A DNA stretch of 64,000 bases from an uncultured Microbacterium sp. GTDB taxonomy: Bacteria > Actinomycetota > Actinomycetes > Actinomycetales > Microbacteriaceae. This document shows, in pieces, positions 54,890 to 62,970 of this stretch. Numbering within the stretch: position 1 is the stretch's first letter; each line of letters starts with the position of its first letter. The stretch is from assembly GCF_945952435.1 (NCBI RefSeq), contig NZ_CAMFHZ010000009.1, positions 58,587-122,586 of the forward strand, in the 5' to 3' direction. Under the pieces are notes generated by a model. It saw nothing but the letters and a program-made list of their open reading frames with translations. It searched no databases and had not been told where the DNA came from. The position numbers and the translations under genes are program-made.

Positions 54890-55885
54890 TCAGACTCCGG
54901 AACCGGGACGGATGGCCCCGACGTCGGCGCCGCCTCCGAGGACGGCGAGAGGGAGGGCCGCGGCGAGGTCGGCGACCTGGGCGTCGGTCAAGGCCCCCGC
55001 CCGGGCGAGCAGGGTGGCGGCCACGATCGTCGCGGCCCGGCCGGAACCGTCGAGCATCTTGAGTGCGACCGTGGTCCCGTCCGGCGCGACCATGACCATC
55101 ACGCCCTCCGCACCATGCTTGGCGAAGACGCCGAGCCGCTCGATCGCGATCGTGTCGGGACGACCCGGCCCCTCGATGGTCCACGGGTTGTCCCGCACCG
55201 CGCGGACGAGCGCGCCGGCGACCCGGTGCATCGCGAAGGGCGACCGTTCCGAGGCGGTGCCGATCCGATGCAGCGCGCGCGCCAGGCCCAGCAACGAGAT
55301 CGCGTGCACGGGGGCGCCGCATCCGTCGATCGCGGTCGCCGCGACGCGCTCGCCGCTCAGACGCTCGACGGTCTCCTTGATGTGCTGCTGCAGCGGGTGA
55401 TCGAGGGAGAGGTAGTTCTCGGTGGGCCAGCCGTTCGCGAGACACGCCCGCAGCATGGTCGCGTGCTTGCCCGAGCAGTTCATCCGGATCCGCGCCTTTC
55501 CGGCGTGGTCGCGCACGAGCTCGTCGCGGGTCGCGGAATCGCCCGGCCAGTCCGCGGGGCAGCCGAGATCGTCCTCGGTGAGGCCGCCCTCGGCGAGGAT
55601 CTCACGGACCACCGACGCATGCCGATCCGTTCCGATGTGGCTGGCCGTCGAGAGCCCGAGCTGCTCGCCGTCGAGCACCGCGCCCGCGGTGAGAGACGCG
55701 ATGGCCTGCAGCGGCTTGAGGCTCGAGCGCGGCAGCACGAGAGCGTCCGGGTTGCCATGACGTGCGAGCACTTCGCCGTCGGGGGAGAGGACGACCGCGG
55801 CACCGATGTGGCGGGATTCGATGAAACCGTTCCGCTCGACGACGGCGAGCTCCACGGCATCTTGGACGGTCAGAGTCTGCACCAC
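54890..55885 (-). CDS. L-asparaginase II-family protein
   Basis: This 331-residue protein of the bacterial asparaginase family (thermolabile type, as in Rhizobium) shows VERNGFIESRHIGAAVVL, LPRSSLKPLQAIA with the proposed nucleophile Ser and Lys, MNCSGKHATML and IDGCGAPV. It hydrolyses asparagine to aspartate and ammonia. GTG 55885 lies exactly 7 nt after a TAAGCT box, implying leaderless translation. Located 43 bp upstream of ald on the same strand, it may be co-transcribed, linking asparagine and alanine use as nitrogen sources. Confidence 0.9.
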   Translation of the reverse strand: MVQTLTVQDAVELAVVERNGFIESRHIGAAVVLSPDGEVLARHGNPDALVLPRSSLKPLQAIASLTAGAVLDGEQLGLSTASHIGTDRHASVVREILAEGGLTEDDLGCPADWPGDSATRDELVRDHAGKARIRMNCSGKHATMLRACLANGWPTENYLSLDHPLQQHIKETVERLSGERVAATAIDGCGAPVHAISLLGLARALHRIGTASERSPFAMHRVAGALVRAVRDNPWTIEGPGRPDTIAIERLGVFAKHGAEGVMVMVAPDGTTVALKMLDGSGRAATIVAATLLARAGALTDAQVADLAAALPLAVLGGGADVGAIRPGSGV

Positions 55886-55943
55886 GCCTGCCAGCTTAGT
55901 CCGCGGCGACCGCGGTGCCGGAGTCCGATGGCACCATGGACCC

Positions 55944-56441
55944 ATGGCCATCGGAACACATCGCTACGCACTGCGCACCACGTGGACGGGGGATCGCGGT
56001 ACCGGCACGTCCGGATACCGGGACTACGACCGTGCGAGCACGATCGCGGTCGCGGGCAAGCCCGATCTGCTCGCGTCCTCCGACAAGCCGTTCCGCGGGG
56101 ATCCCGCGCGATGGAACCCGGAGGACCTGCTGCTCGCGGCGCTGTCCGAATGCCATCTGCTCTCGTACCTGCACGCCTGCGTCGGTGCAGGAGTCGTCGT
56201 CGTCGGATACGAAGACGAGGCGACCGGCACCATGCAGGAGGACGGCCGCGGCGGGGGAGCCTTCACCGAGGTGACCCTGCACCCGATCGTCACCGTGTCG
56301 GACGAGTCGATGCGGGAGGCCGCGCTCGCCGCGCACGCACAGGCGAACGCCTGGTGCTTCATCGCCAACTCGGTGTCGTTCCCCGTGCACCACGAGGCGA
56401 CCATCCTCGTCAGAGACGCTCGTGCGGGAGAGCCTGCTTGA
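55944..56441 (+). CDS. OsmC-family protein
   Basis: This 165-residue OsmC/Ohr-like protein has WNPEDLLLAALSECHLLSYLHAC, where a Cys follows the conserved Glu. The second redox Cys of true Ohr peroxidases is in ANAWCFIANS. It probably reduces hydroperoxides. The gene's 3' end overlaps that of the PlsC-type gene by 32 bp on the opposite strand. The ATG at 55944 lies close to the divergent asparaginase start. Confidence 0.9.
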   Translation: MAIGTHRYALRTTWTGDRGTGTSGYRDYDRASTIAVAGKPDLLASSDKPFRGDPARWNPEDLLLAALSECHLLSYLHACVGAGVVVVGYEDEATGTMQEDGRGGGAFTEVTLHPIVTVSDESMREAALAAHAQANAWCFIANSVSFPVHHEATILVRDARAGEPA

Positions 56442-57195
56442 TCTTCTCGATCGTGCCGTGCGCCGGCACCTCGTTGTAGACGCCCGCGAGTTCCTGCTCG
56501 CTCAGCGCGTGGATCCCCGCCATGATCTCGTCGGTCGCTCCACGACGGGCGCGCCCTGACGTCGCGGGACCGTGGTGCGAGAGATCCAGGGGCTCGCCGA
56601 AACGGATCGTGACGCGGGTCCCGAGCTTCGGCAGGGTGGCTCCCACGGGCATCGCCTTGTCGGTTCCGATGACCCCGACCGGGACCACCGGTGCGCCGGT
56701 CTGCAGCGCGAGGAAGGCGGCCCCCGTCCTGCCTTTATAGAGGCGGCCGTCAGTGGATCGCGTCCCCTCGGGGTAGAGCGCCACGGCCAGCCCCTCGTCG
56801 AGCAGTCGCCGCTGCTCGTCGAGCGCGTCGAGCGCGGCCTGGCCTGCTCCTCGGCGGACCGGGATGGCCCCCACGGCACGCATGAAGTTCGCGACGAGTC
56901 GGCCCTTCGCGCCCGTTCCCTCGAAGTAGCTCGACTTCGCGAGGAAGTGCACGCGACGGGGCGCGGACACCGGGATCGCGATCGAGTCGATGAAGGACAG
57001 ATGGTTCGACGCGAGGATCACCGGACCCGTCTTCGGCACGTTGGCACGGCCTTCGACGCGCGGGCGGTAGACGATCCGGGCGAGCGGGGCGAGGATCACT
57101 CGCCCGAGCAGGTAGGTCGCGCCGGCACGATGCAGTTCGGCCGCGACCTCGTCGTCAGCGGATTCGGGGGCGTCGGGTGCGGGCTCCGGAGTCAC
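56410..57195 (-). CDS. Lysophospholipid acyltransferase (PlsC family)
   Basis: This 261-residue membrane-associated acyltransferase has the family blocks NHLSFIDS (H-x4-D catalytic dyad), FMRAVGAIPVRRG, LYPEGTRSTDG and VPVGVIGTDK. It would acylate lysophosphatidate to phosphatidate or a related lipid. GTG 57195 lies six bases after a TACCCT box, so its mRNA is probably leaderless. It overlaps the osmC-like gene tail to tail. Confidence 0.92.
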   Translation of the reverse strand: MTPEPAPDAPESADDEVAAELHRAGATYLLGRVILAPLARIVYRPRVEGRANVPKTGPVILASNHLSFIDSIAIPVSAPRRVHFLAKSSYFEGTGAKGRLVANFMRAVGAIPVRRGAGQAALDALDEQRRLLDEGLAVALYPEGTRSTDGRLYKGRTGAAFLALQTGAPVVPVGVIGTDKAMPVGATLPKLGTRVTIRFGEPLDLSHHGPATSGRARRGATDEIMAGIHALSEQELAGVYNEVPAHGTIEKIKQALPHERL

Positions 57196-57331
57196 CGATC
57201 CAGGGTAGAGCAGGGTCTATGCCGCGTCGGGAATGGGCGCGCCCACGGTCTTCGCAGGCGCACCTCCCAGCGCCGGCAAAGCGGAATGCGGCAGGATGGG
57301 TGAGTTCGTCCCAACGTCTCGAGGTTCATCC

Positions 57332-58300
57332 GTGCGCATCCGTCTCGTCGCCGCCCTGTCCGCCGTCGCCGCGGCAGCCCTTCTGCTGTCGGGCTGCGCC
57401 GGTTCCGGGAACCCCGCGGCTTCGTCGTCCCCGTCCGCGTCGTCCGCCTGCATGCTGAACGCCAAGCCGGGCAAGGCGTCGGATGCCATCAAGGTCGAAG
57501 GCTCCGGCAAGGACGTCAAGGTCTCCATCCCCTCCGGCACGGACGTGAACTCCGGCAACGCCGCGCAGCGCACGGTCGTCGACAAGGCGACCGGGTCCGA
57601 CATCGTCGCCGGGGACCTCGTCTCGGTCCGCTACCAGATCGTGGACGCGACGGACGGATCCGTGCTCGCGACCAGCGGCTCGGCCACCGACGGGCTCCAG
57701 CCCTTGATCTTCACCGCCAACGCCCAGCAGCCGACGCTGCTCGACGTCGCCCTCGAGTGCAAGCCGATCGGGACCGCGGTCGTCATGACCGTCCCGAGCT
57801 CCCTGCGCGGCGAGGGGCAGAAGCCCCTGGTGGTCTACGCGCAGGCCGTCAAGAAGCTTCCGACGGCCGCGGACGGCAAGGCCGTCGCCCCGGTCGAAGG
57901 GATGCCGACCGTGAAGCTCGCGAAGAACGGCGAGCCGACCATCACGGTGCCGAAGTCGACGCCTCCCACCGAGACGAAGATCGCGAACCTCAAGCAGGGC
58001 GACGGCGCCACCGTCGGCAGCGGCGATCAGGTCATCGTGCAGTACACCGGCGTCACGTGGGCGGACGGCAAGGTCTTCGACTCGAGCTGGAAGCGCGGCG
58101 CGCCCACGCAGTTCCAGACCACGGGCGTCGTGCCCGGCTTCCAGAAGGCGCTCGAGGGTCAGAAGGTGGGCTCCCAGGTCCTCGCCGTGATCCCGCCCGC
58201 AGACGGCTACGGCGACAAGGCCCAGGGATCGATCCCGGCGAACTCGACCCTCGTGTTCGTCGTCGACATCCTCGGCACCATCCCGGCCTCCGCGGGCTGA
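57332..58300 (+). CDS. FKBP-type peptidyl-prolyl isomerase lipoprotein
   Basis: This 322-residue exported protein has a lipoprotein signal with the lipobox LLSGC (Cys22) and a Ser/Ala-rich linker. A first degenerate FKBP-like domain (about residues 60-190) precedes a canonical C-terminal FKBP domain (VIVQYTGVTWADGKVFDSSW, VVPGFQKALEGQKVGSQVL, IPPADGYGDKAQGSIPANSTLVF in pieces). It should speed proline isomerisation in exported proteins. GTG 57332 has GAGG seven bases upstream and places the signal correctly. Confidence 0.92.
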   Translation: MRIRLVAALSAVAAAALLLSGCAGSGNPAASSSPSASSACMLNAKPGKASDAIKVEGSGKDVKVSIPSGTDVNSGNAAQRTVVDKATGSDIVAGDLVSVRYQIVDATDGSVLATSGSATDGLQPLIFTANAQQPTLLDVALECKPIGTAVVMTVPSSLRGEGQKPLVVYAQAVKKLPTAADGKAVAPVEGMPTVKLAKNGEPTITVPKSTPPTETKIANLKQGDGATVGSGDQVIVQYTGVTWADGKVFDSSWKRGAPTQFQTTGVVPGFQKALEGQKVGSQVLAVIPPADGYGDKAQGSIPANSTLVFVVDILGTIPASAG

Positions 58301-58354
58301 CGGCCCTCGCTCCGCGGAACGGTCGTGGTCCGGCCTCACGGCTAGGCTGACGTC

Positions 58355-59452
58355 ATGCGTCGCGTCGTCATCCTCGGCTCCACCGGATCCATCGGCACCC
58401 AGGCCCTCGACGTGATCCGGGCCAACCCGGACGCCTTCGAGGTCGTGGGTCTCGCCGCGGGATCGAACGCCGAGGAACTCGCTGCGCAGGCGGAGGAGTT
58501 CGACGTCGACGACACGGCCCTCGGCGCGGTCGAGGCGGAACAGCTCGTCCACGACGTCGAGGCCGACGTGGTCCTCAACGCGATCACGGGATCGATCGGC
58601 CTCGGATCGACCCTCGCCGCGCTCCGGGCCGGTCGCACGCTCGCGCTCGCGAACAAGGAGTCGCTGATCGTGGGCGGTCCGCTGGTGACCGCGCTCGCCG
58701 CACCGGGCCAGATCGTCCCGGTCGACTCCGAGCACTCCGCGCTCGCGCAGGCACTGCGCGCGGGCACGGAGCGCGAGGTCCGGCGTCTCGTCGTGACGGC
58801 CTCGGGAGGGCCGTTCCGCGGCCGCCGTCGGGAGGAGATGGCCGACGTCACCCCCGCGGAGGCCCTCGCGCACCCGACCTGGGACATGGGACGCATGGTC
58901 ACGACGAACTCGGCCACACTGGTGAACAAGGGCCTCGAGGTGATCGAGGCGCATCTGCTCTTCGACGTGGACTACGAACGGATCGATGTCGTCGTCCATC
59001 CTCAGTCGATCGTGCACTCCATGGTCGAGTTCGTGGACGGATCCACGATCGCGCAGGCGTCCCCGCCGGACATGCGCCTCCCGATCTCGATGAGCCTGGA
59101 CTGGCCGAACCGTGTGGGAGGCGTGGGGCGTCCGCTGGACTGGACGACGGCCTCGACCTGGACGTTCGAGCCGCTGGACTCGGCGGCGTTCCCGTCGGTC
59201 GCGCTCGCGAAGAAGGTCGGCCGCGCCGGCGCGACCTACCCTGCCGTCTACAACGCGGCGAACGAGCAGGCCGTGAACGCCTTCCACGAGGGGCGGCTGC
59301 CGTTCCTCGGCATCGTCGAGACGATCGAGCGCGTGGTCGACGCGCACGAGCCGCCGGAGACCCTCACGGTCGAGTCCCTGTCCGCCGCGGAGGACTGGGC
59401 GCGCGCCACGGCGGATCGCCTCATCGCGCAGCGCGCCGCGGCCGGTGCCTGA
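58355..59452 (+). CDS. dxr: 1-deoxy-D-xylulose 5-phosphate reductoisomerase
   Basis: This 365-residue NADPH enzyme makes MEP in isoprenoid synthesis. It shows [69 protein letters not shown] in segments, [15 protein letters not shown] and [18 protein letters not shown] box six bases ahead of the ATG implies leaderless translation. With rseP and ispG it forms the common dxr-rseP-ispG neighbourhood, here split by the trp-like gene. Confidence 0.97.
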   Translation: MRRVVILGSTGSIGTQALDVIRANPDAFEVVGLAAGSNAEELAAQAEEFDVDDTALGAVEAEQLVHDVEADVVLNAITGSIGLGSTLAALRAGRTLALANKESLIVGGPLVTALAAPGQIVPVDSEHSALAQALRAGTEREVRRLVVTASGGPFRGRRREEMADVTPAEALAHPTWDMGRMVTTNSATLVNKGLEVIEAHLLFDVDYERIDVVVHPQSIVHSMVEFVDGSTIAQASPPDMRLPISMSLDWPNRVGGVGRPLDWTTASTWTFEPLDSAAFPSVALAKKVGRAGATYPAVYNAANEQAVNAFHEGRLPFLGIVETIERVVDAHEPPETLTVESLSAAEDWARATADRLIAQRAAAGA

Positions 59453-59529
59453 GCGAAGGGATGCTCCGACGGGGCCGTGCCCGGCGTCGGGCACGGCGGT
59501 TTCCTAGCACGTCCGGGTAGCGTGGCGGG

Positions 59530-60864
59530 GTGGAGATCCTGTTGTACGTCGGAGGCCTGCTCTTCGTGCTCGTCGGGCTCGGCGTCTCGATCGCCCTGCA
59601 CGAGCTCGGGCACCTCGTCCCGGCCAAGCTCTTCGGCGTGCACGTCGGCCAGTACATGATCGGGTTCGGCCCGCGGCTCTTCTCGAAGCGCATCGGGGAG
59701 ACCGAATACGGCGTCAAGGCCCTGCCGATCGGCGGGTTCATCTCCATGTCCGGCATGTACCCGCCCTCTCCCGGCGAGGGCGACAATGCGGGAGCGGACT
59801 CCCGGTCGCGCGGCGCCTTCCGCTCGCTCATCCAGGACGCACGGGCGGCCAACGACGAGACCATCGACCCGCAACGCGCCTGTCGGGTGTTCTACCTGCT
59901 GCCCGTCTGGAAGCGGGTCGTGGTGATGTTCGGCGGTCCGTTCATGAACCTCGTGCTCGCGGTCGTGATCTTCACGATCCTGCTGAGCGGGATCGGCGTG
60001 CAGCAGGGCACGACCACGATCGCCTCGGTGTCCGAGTGCGTCCTGCCCGCCGGATCCACCCGCACGGCGTGCGCCGCGGACGACCCGGCGGCGCCGGCGG
60101 CGGAGGCCGGCGTCAAGCCCGGTGACGTGCTCGTGTCGGTCGACGGAACCCCCGTCTCGACGTTCGCTCAGGCGAGCGCGATCATCCAGGCGTCCCCGGG
60201 GCGGACGATTCCGCTGGTCGTGCGTCGCGACGGCGCGGACGTCACCCTGTCGTTGACGCCGGTCGCGGCGCAGCGCCAGGCCGTGGACGCGAACGGCCGG
60301 GCCGTGGTCGATGACAAGGGCAACGCCGTGCTGCACACCGTCGGTTACGCGGGGGTCGGCGCGCAGCTCGCCTACGTTCCCCAGCCGTTGACGGCGGGCG
60401 TCGAACAGGCGGGGCAGAACACGGGAGCCGTGGTCTCCCTGATCGCGAACCTGCCCGTGCGGCTGTGGGACGTGGGCGTCTCGCTCGTGACGGGGACGCC
60501 GCGTGATCCCAACGGGCCGCTGAGCGTCGTCGGAGTCGGGCGGATCGCGGGCGAGGTGGCCGCCGCTCAGGCTCCGTTGCTCAACCGTTTCGCCGTCCTG
60601 CTGAGCCTGCTGGGGTCGCTCAACATCGCCCTGTTCGTCTTCAACCTCATCCCGTTGCTGCCGCTGGACGGCGGTCACATCGTGGTCGCGCTGTGGGACG
60701 GTCTGAAACGCCTCTGGGCCAGACTGTTCCGCAGACCGCCCCCGAAGCCCGTCGATGCGACGCGTCTGGTGCCGCTCACGATCGTCGTCGCGGGCGTGCT
60801 CATCGCGATGGGCGCGCTGCTGCTCGTGGCCGACCTGTTCAACCCGGTCAAGCTGCCGACCTGA
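59530..60864 (+). CDS. Site-2 intramembrane metalloprotease (RseP/Rip1 family, M50)
   Basis: This 444-residue membrane protease has zinc-binding HELGH at residues 24-28 in the first helix and FGGPFMNLVLAVVIF. A PDZ domain spans about residues 190-290 (AGVKPGDVLVSVDGTPV), and the third zinc ligand is in LLPLDGGHIVVAL. It cuts anti-sigma factors or other membrane proteins within the membrane. An acidic/Ser insert near residues 77-110 is less conserved. GTG 59530 lies six bases after TAGCGT (leaderless). Confidence 0.95.
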   Translation: MEILLYVGGLLFVLVGLGVSIALHELGHLVPAKLFGVHVGQYMIGFGPRLFSKRIGETEYGVKALPIGGFISMSGMYPPSPGEGDNAGADSRSRGAFRSLIQDARAANDETIDPQRACRVFYLLPVWKRVVVMFGGPFMNLVLAVVIFTILLSGIGVQQGTTTIASVSECVLPAGSTRTACAADDPAAPAAEAGVKPGDVLVSVDGTPVSTFAQASAIIQASPGRTIPLVVRRDGADVTLSLTPVAAQRQAVDANGRAVVDDKGNAVLHTVGYAGVGAQLAYVPQPLTAGVEQAGQNTGAVVSLIANLPVRLWDVGVSLVTGTPRDPNGPLSVVGVGRIAGEVAAAQAPLLNRFAVLLSLLGSLNIALFVFNLIPLLPLDGGHIVVALWDGLKRLWARLFRRPPPKPVDATRLVPLTIVVAGVLIAMGALLLVADLFNPVKLPT

Positions 60865-60883
60865 GCCGCCGCGGCGGGGTCCC

Positions 60884-62788
60884 TCAGCCCAGCGCGTGCG
60901 AGACGAGGCGCTGCAGCGTCGCCATGCCGTCCCGGGACAGGATCGACTCCAGGTGGCCCTGCACGGACGCGAAGCCGGGGCCACGCAGCGCGAAGACGTC
61001 GCCGGTCACCGGATCCGCCGAGACGTCCGCGATCCCGACCGCCGTCGTGCCCGGCGCGACCCGCGCGGTGAACGTGTTGTAGAAACCGATCGAGGCGTCC
61101 TCGCCGAAGACCGGGACGGACTTCTGCAGACCCTGGTGGGGGGACGCGAGAGCGGCGAGGCGGATCCCGAGACCATCCGCGAGGATCTGATGGCTCAGGC
61201 AGACTGCGAGGAGCGGCCGTCCGTCCGCGCGGCGACGTGCGACGACCTCGCGCATGCGCGCGATGCGCGGCGAGGATCCGTCCCGCGGATCGCCGGGGCC
61301 GGGGCCCGCGACGACGAGATCGGCCGCATCCAGCTCCTCCTCCCGCGCCTGGGCCCAGGACAGGATCCGCACGCTGAGGCCGAGGTGTCGCAACTGGTGC
61401 GCCAGCATGGTCGTGAAGCGGTCCTCGGCGTCCACGACGACCGCGGTGCGCCCTGCGAATGGCACCGAGGTCTCGGCAGCCGGTGCGCCGTCCTGCGGGT
61501 TGATCCAGAACTCCGCGAGGCGCGCATTGCGCGAGGCGAGCAGACGCTGGATGCCAGGATCGTCCCCGGGGGTCCTGCCGTCACCCGGCGCGTCCGCGTC
61601 GGCGCGTTCCTCGGCGACCGCATCCCGCGCGACCGCGCCGATCGCGCCGAGGACGCCCGCCGCCTTCCCGTGCGTCTCGCCGACCTCGCCCGCCGGCTCC
61701 GAATGGCGCACGAGCGTCGCGCCCACGGGCACGCTCAGCGCACCCGCGTCGAGGTATACGGTGCGGATGAGGATCGGCGCGTCCAGGTCGTGTCCGCCCT
61801 CGCCGTTCGGCGTGAACAGGGCGGCGACGCCGGAGTAGTAGCCGCGCGGCTTGCGCTCGTGCCGGCGGATCACCGTGCAGGCGTTCTGCATGGGGGAGCC
61901 CGTCACGGTCGGGGCGAACATCGTCTCGCGGAGGATGTCGCGCGGATCCAGACGGCTCCTGCCACGCAGCATGTACTCGGTGTGCGTGAGCCGCGACATC
62001 TGCTTGAGATGCGGACCGGTGATGCGTCCGCCGTCCGCACAGACGGCGCTCATCATCTTGAGCTCCTCGTCGACGACCATGAACAGCTCCTCGGTCTCCT
62101 TCGTGGAGGAGAGGAACTCGGTGAGCGTGGCCACGGTCGAACCGCCGGCGGGGTGGCGGAAGGTCCCCGAGATCGGGTTCATGGTGACGACGCCGTCCTG
62201 CGCCACGACGTGCGCCTCGGGGCTCGCGCCCACCGCGATCACCCCCGGGGTGACGACGGCGAACGTCCAGTACGCGCCCCGCTCGTGCTCGAGCAGCGCA
62301 CGGAACCAGGTGAGCGCGGCGATCCGCTCCGCGTTCGGCGCAGTCGTGTCGATCGTCGCGGTGTAGTCACGGCGGATCACGAAGTTCGCGCCCTCGCCCC
62401 GACCGATCTCGTCGGCGATCACGCGCTCGACGATCGCCGCGTAGTCCTCGTCGCTGAGGTCGAAGCCGCCGTCGTGCAGGTCGATCGGCTCGGAGGGGAG
62501 GGCGGCGCGCACCTCGTCGAAGGGGAGGTGCAGATGCTCCCGGACGACCAGGCAGCGCAGGGGAGCGCCGTCGTCCTGCGCCTCGAACCCGCGCTCGCGC
62601 ACCTGCCGGTAGGGCACCAGGGCGAACACCTCACGACGGTCCTCTCCTTCGCCCAGCGGGATGTCGGCGAGATTCTCGACATCGACGAGGTCTCCGGTGA
62701 GCAGCTCCACGCTGTCGGAGCCCTCTCGGGCGAGCAGCACGAACGAGGTCTCGTCCGCGAGCGTGCGGATCCGGTCGGCAACGGTCAT
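60884..62788 (-). CDS. PhzE-type fused anthranilate synthase (chorismate-utilising plus glutamine amidotransferase domains)
   Basis: This 634-residue fusion has an N-terminal chorismate-binding domain. GASPEAHVVAQDGVVTMNPISG, LFMVVDEELKMMSAVCADGG, THTEYMLRGRSRLDPRDILRETMF in parts and GYYSGVAALF match the PhzE group more than standard TrpE. A glutamine amidotransferase domain follows, with the catalytic Cys in AVCLSHQIL and His in VQGHLESIL. It would make anthranilate or 2-amino-2-deoxyisochorismate. ATG 62788 has AGGAG upstream. Its leader carries a Trp-codon peptide and attenuator hairpins, so it is probably tryptophan-regulated and used for tryptophan, not phenazine. No phz genes are near. 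Confidence 0.88.
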   Translation of the reverse strand: MTVADRIRTLADETSFVLLAREGSDSVELLTGDLVDVENLADIPLGEGEDRREVFALVPYRQVRERGFEAQDDGAPLRCLVVREHLHLPFDEVRAALPSEPIDLHDGGFDLSDEDYAAIVERVIADEIGRGEGANFVIRRDYTATIDTTAPNAERIAALTWFRALLEHERGAYWTFAVVTPGVIAVGASPEAHVVAQDGVVTMNPISGTFRHPAGGSTVATLTEFLSSTKETEELFMVVDEELKMMSAVCADGGRITGPHLKQMSRLTHTEYMLRGRSRLDPRDILRETMFAPTVTGSPMQNACTVIRRHERKPRGYYSGVAALFTPNGEGGHDLDAPILIRTVYLDAGALSVPVGATLVRHSEPAGEVGETHGKAAGVLGAIGAVARDAVAEERADADAPGDGRTPGDDPGIQRLLASRNARLAEFWINPQDGAPAAETSVPFAGRTAVVVDAEDRFTTMLAHQLRHLGLSVRILSWAQAREEELDAADLVVAGPGPGDPRDGSSPRIARMREVVARRRADGRPLLAVCLSHQILADGLGIRLAALASPHQGLQKSVPVFGEDASIGFYNTFTARVAPGTTAVGIADVSADPVTGDVFALRGPGFASVQGHLESILSRDGMATLQRLVSHALG

Positions 62789-62823
62789 CAAGGCGCTCCT
62801 GTAGCGGGGATCCGGCGCGGCGG

Positions 62824-62854
62824 AAAACGACAAGACCGCCCCGGAAGGCGGTCT
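62824..62854 (-). terminator. Attenuator terminator of the anthranilate synthase gene
   Basis: In transcript order AGACCGCC (62854-62847) and GGCGGTCT (62840-62833) form a perfect 8-bp stem, followed by TGTCGTTTT, a U-rich tail. The hairpin ends 36 bases before the structural gene. Upstream, GGCGGT at 62880-62875 could pair with ACCGCC of this stem and prevent its formation; CCGCC at 62890-62886 could pair with that same segment instead. Confidence 0.85.
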
Positions 62855-62879
62855 GGATCGTGGTACGCGAACTCACCGC

Positions 62880-62915
62880 CTAGGAGGCGGGCCACCAGGT
62901 GCGGTTCGCGGACAT
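62880..62915 (-). CDS. Tryptophan leader peptide
   Basis: This 11-codon frame reads [11 protein letters not shown], with tandem Trp codons, and lies upstream of the anthranilate synthase gene. Its ATG sits six bases after TAGTTT, so translation is probably leaderless, coupling ribosome movement to transcription at once. The Trp codons lie directly ahead of segment 1 of the attenuator, and the stop codon lies in the 1:2 hairpin, as in classical trp leaders. When Trp-tRNA is short, ribosome stalling would free segment 2 to pair with segment 3 and allow readthrough. Confidence 0.86.
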   Translation of the reverse strand: MSANRTWWPAS

Positions 62916-62970
62916 GCGCCGAAACTATCACACGGATCCCATTCAGCCGGGCGCGGGTAGCCTGTATGAC

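Noticed and set aside
60884..62788. Phenazine biosynthesis gene
   Set aside because: PhzE-like motifs are present, but there are no other phz genes and the leader responds to Trp codons.
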